Source: a virus. Taken from it: a DNA stretch of 40,392 nucleotides. The notes under the pieces are model-generated. The model was not told the DNA's origin. It made no database searches and saw nothing but the letters and a program-made list of their open reading frames with translations. Positions within the stretch are counted from its first letter, which is position 1; the number at the start of each line of letters is the position of its first letter. Made by a program: the position numbers and the translations under genes. The stretch lies in IMG/VR virus record IMGVR_UViG_3300034104_004776, positions 1 to 40,392 of that record; one strand, given 5' to 3'. Below are positions 39,771 through 40,392 of the stretch, piece by piece.

Positions 39771-39992
39771 ATGATCTCTAATCTAACTCATTCAGTTATC
39801 TACGCAGCTTACAGCGAGACGCTTGTCCCCTTCACAATGGACTTGGCTAGATTCCTAGCCAAGCAAAACATTCAGACTTTTCTTTACTCTATGGGTAATG
39901 GAGGCGAATGGCGCCTTGCAGTTCCGGATAGGGACTATGATCTCGCCCACGCGCTCTACATGCAGTTCACTTTAGACTACAAGTGGGACTAG
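39771..39992 (+). CDS. small hypothetical protein, rightward
   Basis: A 73-residue protein, not recognised. The N-terminal helix (about 8-35, YAAYSETLVPFTMDLARFLA) and a middle strand (TFLYSMGNGGEWRLAVPDRD) give an alpha/beta pattern. Its ribosome binding site is poor, and a GTG at 39756 is an alternative start. It is followed by a good AGGAG gene 22 bases on. The pair is transcribed away from the late operon. Confidence 0.58.
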   Translation: MISNLTHSVIYAAYSETLVPFTMDLARFLAKQNIQTFLYSMGNGGEWRLAVPDRDYDLAHALYMQFTLDYKWD

Positions 39993-40014
39993 TCCCCCAG
40001 GAGACAATTGATTT

Positions 40015-40200
40015 ATGAAACTATTTCCCCGACACGATCATCACATTTGTCTTACCAGACTTTATATTTGGCAGACACTCCAAGACTTGGATCTCCCTGA
40101 CAGTATTTGGAGACGATTGACTCCCTCTGTCAAGAAAGCTATTGCTAAGGAATCTCTCTCCCTAGTCGCTCTGAGAGACAGGATTGAAGATTCGGAGTAG
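40015..40200 (+). CDS. small hypothetical protein, rightward
   Basis: A 61-residue protein with His-rich N-terminus (RHDHHICL) and helical remainder (TPSVKKAIAKESLSLVALRDRIEDSE). AGGAG is about ten bases upstream of the ATG. Not recognised. It is followed by a strong terminator and converges with the leftward gene at 92-547 across the circle junction. Confidence 0.6.
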   Translation: MKLFPRHDHHICLTRLYIWQTLQDLDLPDSIWRRLTPSVKKAIAKESLSLVALRDRIEDSE

Positions 40201-40224
40201 CCTCTCCCCCAGCTTCAAAGAATC

Positions 40225-40260
40225 GCCCTAGGAGACTTCTCTCCTGGGGCTTTTCCTTTT
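40225..40260 (+). terminator. strong Rho-independent terminator
   Basis: GCCCTAGGAG (40225-40234) pairs with CTCCTGGGGC (40241-40250), ten pairs with one G-T wobble and a six-base loop, followed by TTTTCCTTTT. It lies 24 bases after the rightward gene and is the best terminator in the genome. Confidence 0.9.
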
Positions 40261-40265
40261 CCCCC

Positions 40266-40392
40266 AGCTTTCCTGAGTCCAGACGCAAGAAAGGGAACCC
40301 TTTCGGATTCCCTCGCCTTTCAGATTGGATTGAAGGGGAGACTTGCTCCCCCTGGGTTACTCGTCGGCCGGAGTTTCATCCTCTTCGCCAGT
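40266..40392. repeat. 127-bp terminal direct repeat, right copy
   Basis: Identical to bases 1-127. It repeats the C-terminal coding end of the leftward gene at 92-547, so it should not be annotated as a separate gene. Confidence 0.95.

Overview
This window is a complete genome of a lytic, short-tailed (podovirus-like) double-stranded DNA phage. Bases 1-127 are repeated exactly at 40266-40392. An overlap of that size and exactness looks like the k-mer overlap left when an assembler closes a circular contig, so the unique genome is about 40,265 bp and circular or circularly permuted. I see no integrase, excisionase or recognisable lysogeny repressor, no phage RNA polymerase, no tRNA gene and no CRISPR array. 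The podovirus call rests on a terminase/portal/scaffold/capsid block with head-tail adaptors, a very large nozzle-like tail protein, a beta-helix tailspike and three internal (ejection-type) proteins, with no tape-measure, tail-tube or sheath gene. The host cannot be read from the sequence; most genes have good AGGAG-type ribosome binding sites.

Layout. (1) A 971-base non-coding region (548-1518) separates a leftward gene (92-547) from the rightward early operon. It carries seven GCTACC/GGTAGC hexamers, two hairpins and a strongly AT-rich tract, and is the best candidate for a replication origin or early control region. (2) The rightward early and replication genes run from 1519 to 17044: an SNF2-type helicase, then a terminator and a 13-unit 9-bp tandem array, a long run of small overlapping hypothetical genes (six likely single-pass membrane proteins, a pyrimidine-dimer glycosylase relative and a small paralogous Cys-Ala-Gly family), then a recombination and replication module: Fe-S-type PD-(D/E)XK nuclease, an AT-hook/HTH protein, a zinc-ribbon protein, a Sak4-like ATPase, a likely ssDNA-binding protein, a DUF5664-domain protein, a MazG pyrophosphatase, a UDG-like/exonuclease/family A DNA polymerase fusion and a DUF3987-type helicase. 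(3) The leftward late genes run from 39426 down to 17041: small genes, a possible small terminase, large terminase, portal, a tiny Lys-rich gene, scaffold, major capsid, a decoration-like protein, a glycosyltransferase and a methyltransferase, two adaptors, tailspike, nozzle-like protein, fibre and internal proteins. The two long operons meet tail to tail and share one CTAG as both stop codons. (4) A 344-base divergent region (39427-39770), rich in palindromes, separates the late operon from a short rightward pair (39771-40200) that ends in a strong terminator.

How the parts fit. The early operon plausibly supplies nucleotide-pool cleaning (MazG, DUF5664), replication (polymerase, helicases, SSB-like protein), recombination or repair (RecB-type nuclease, Sak4-like ATPase, dimer glycosylase) and many short proteins probably aimed at the host. 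The late operon builds and fills the capsid and then the tail. Most unusual are the polymerase fusion with non-standard O-helix residues, the sugar-transfer and methyl-transfer genes embedded in the head operon, the two repeat-rich control regions, and the absence of any recognisable endolysin.
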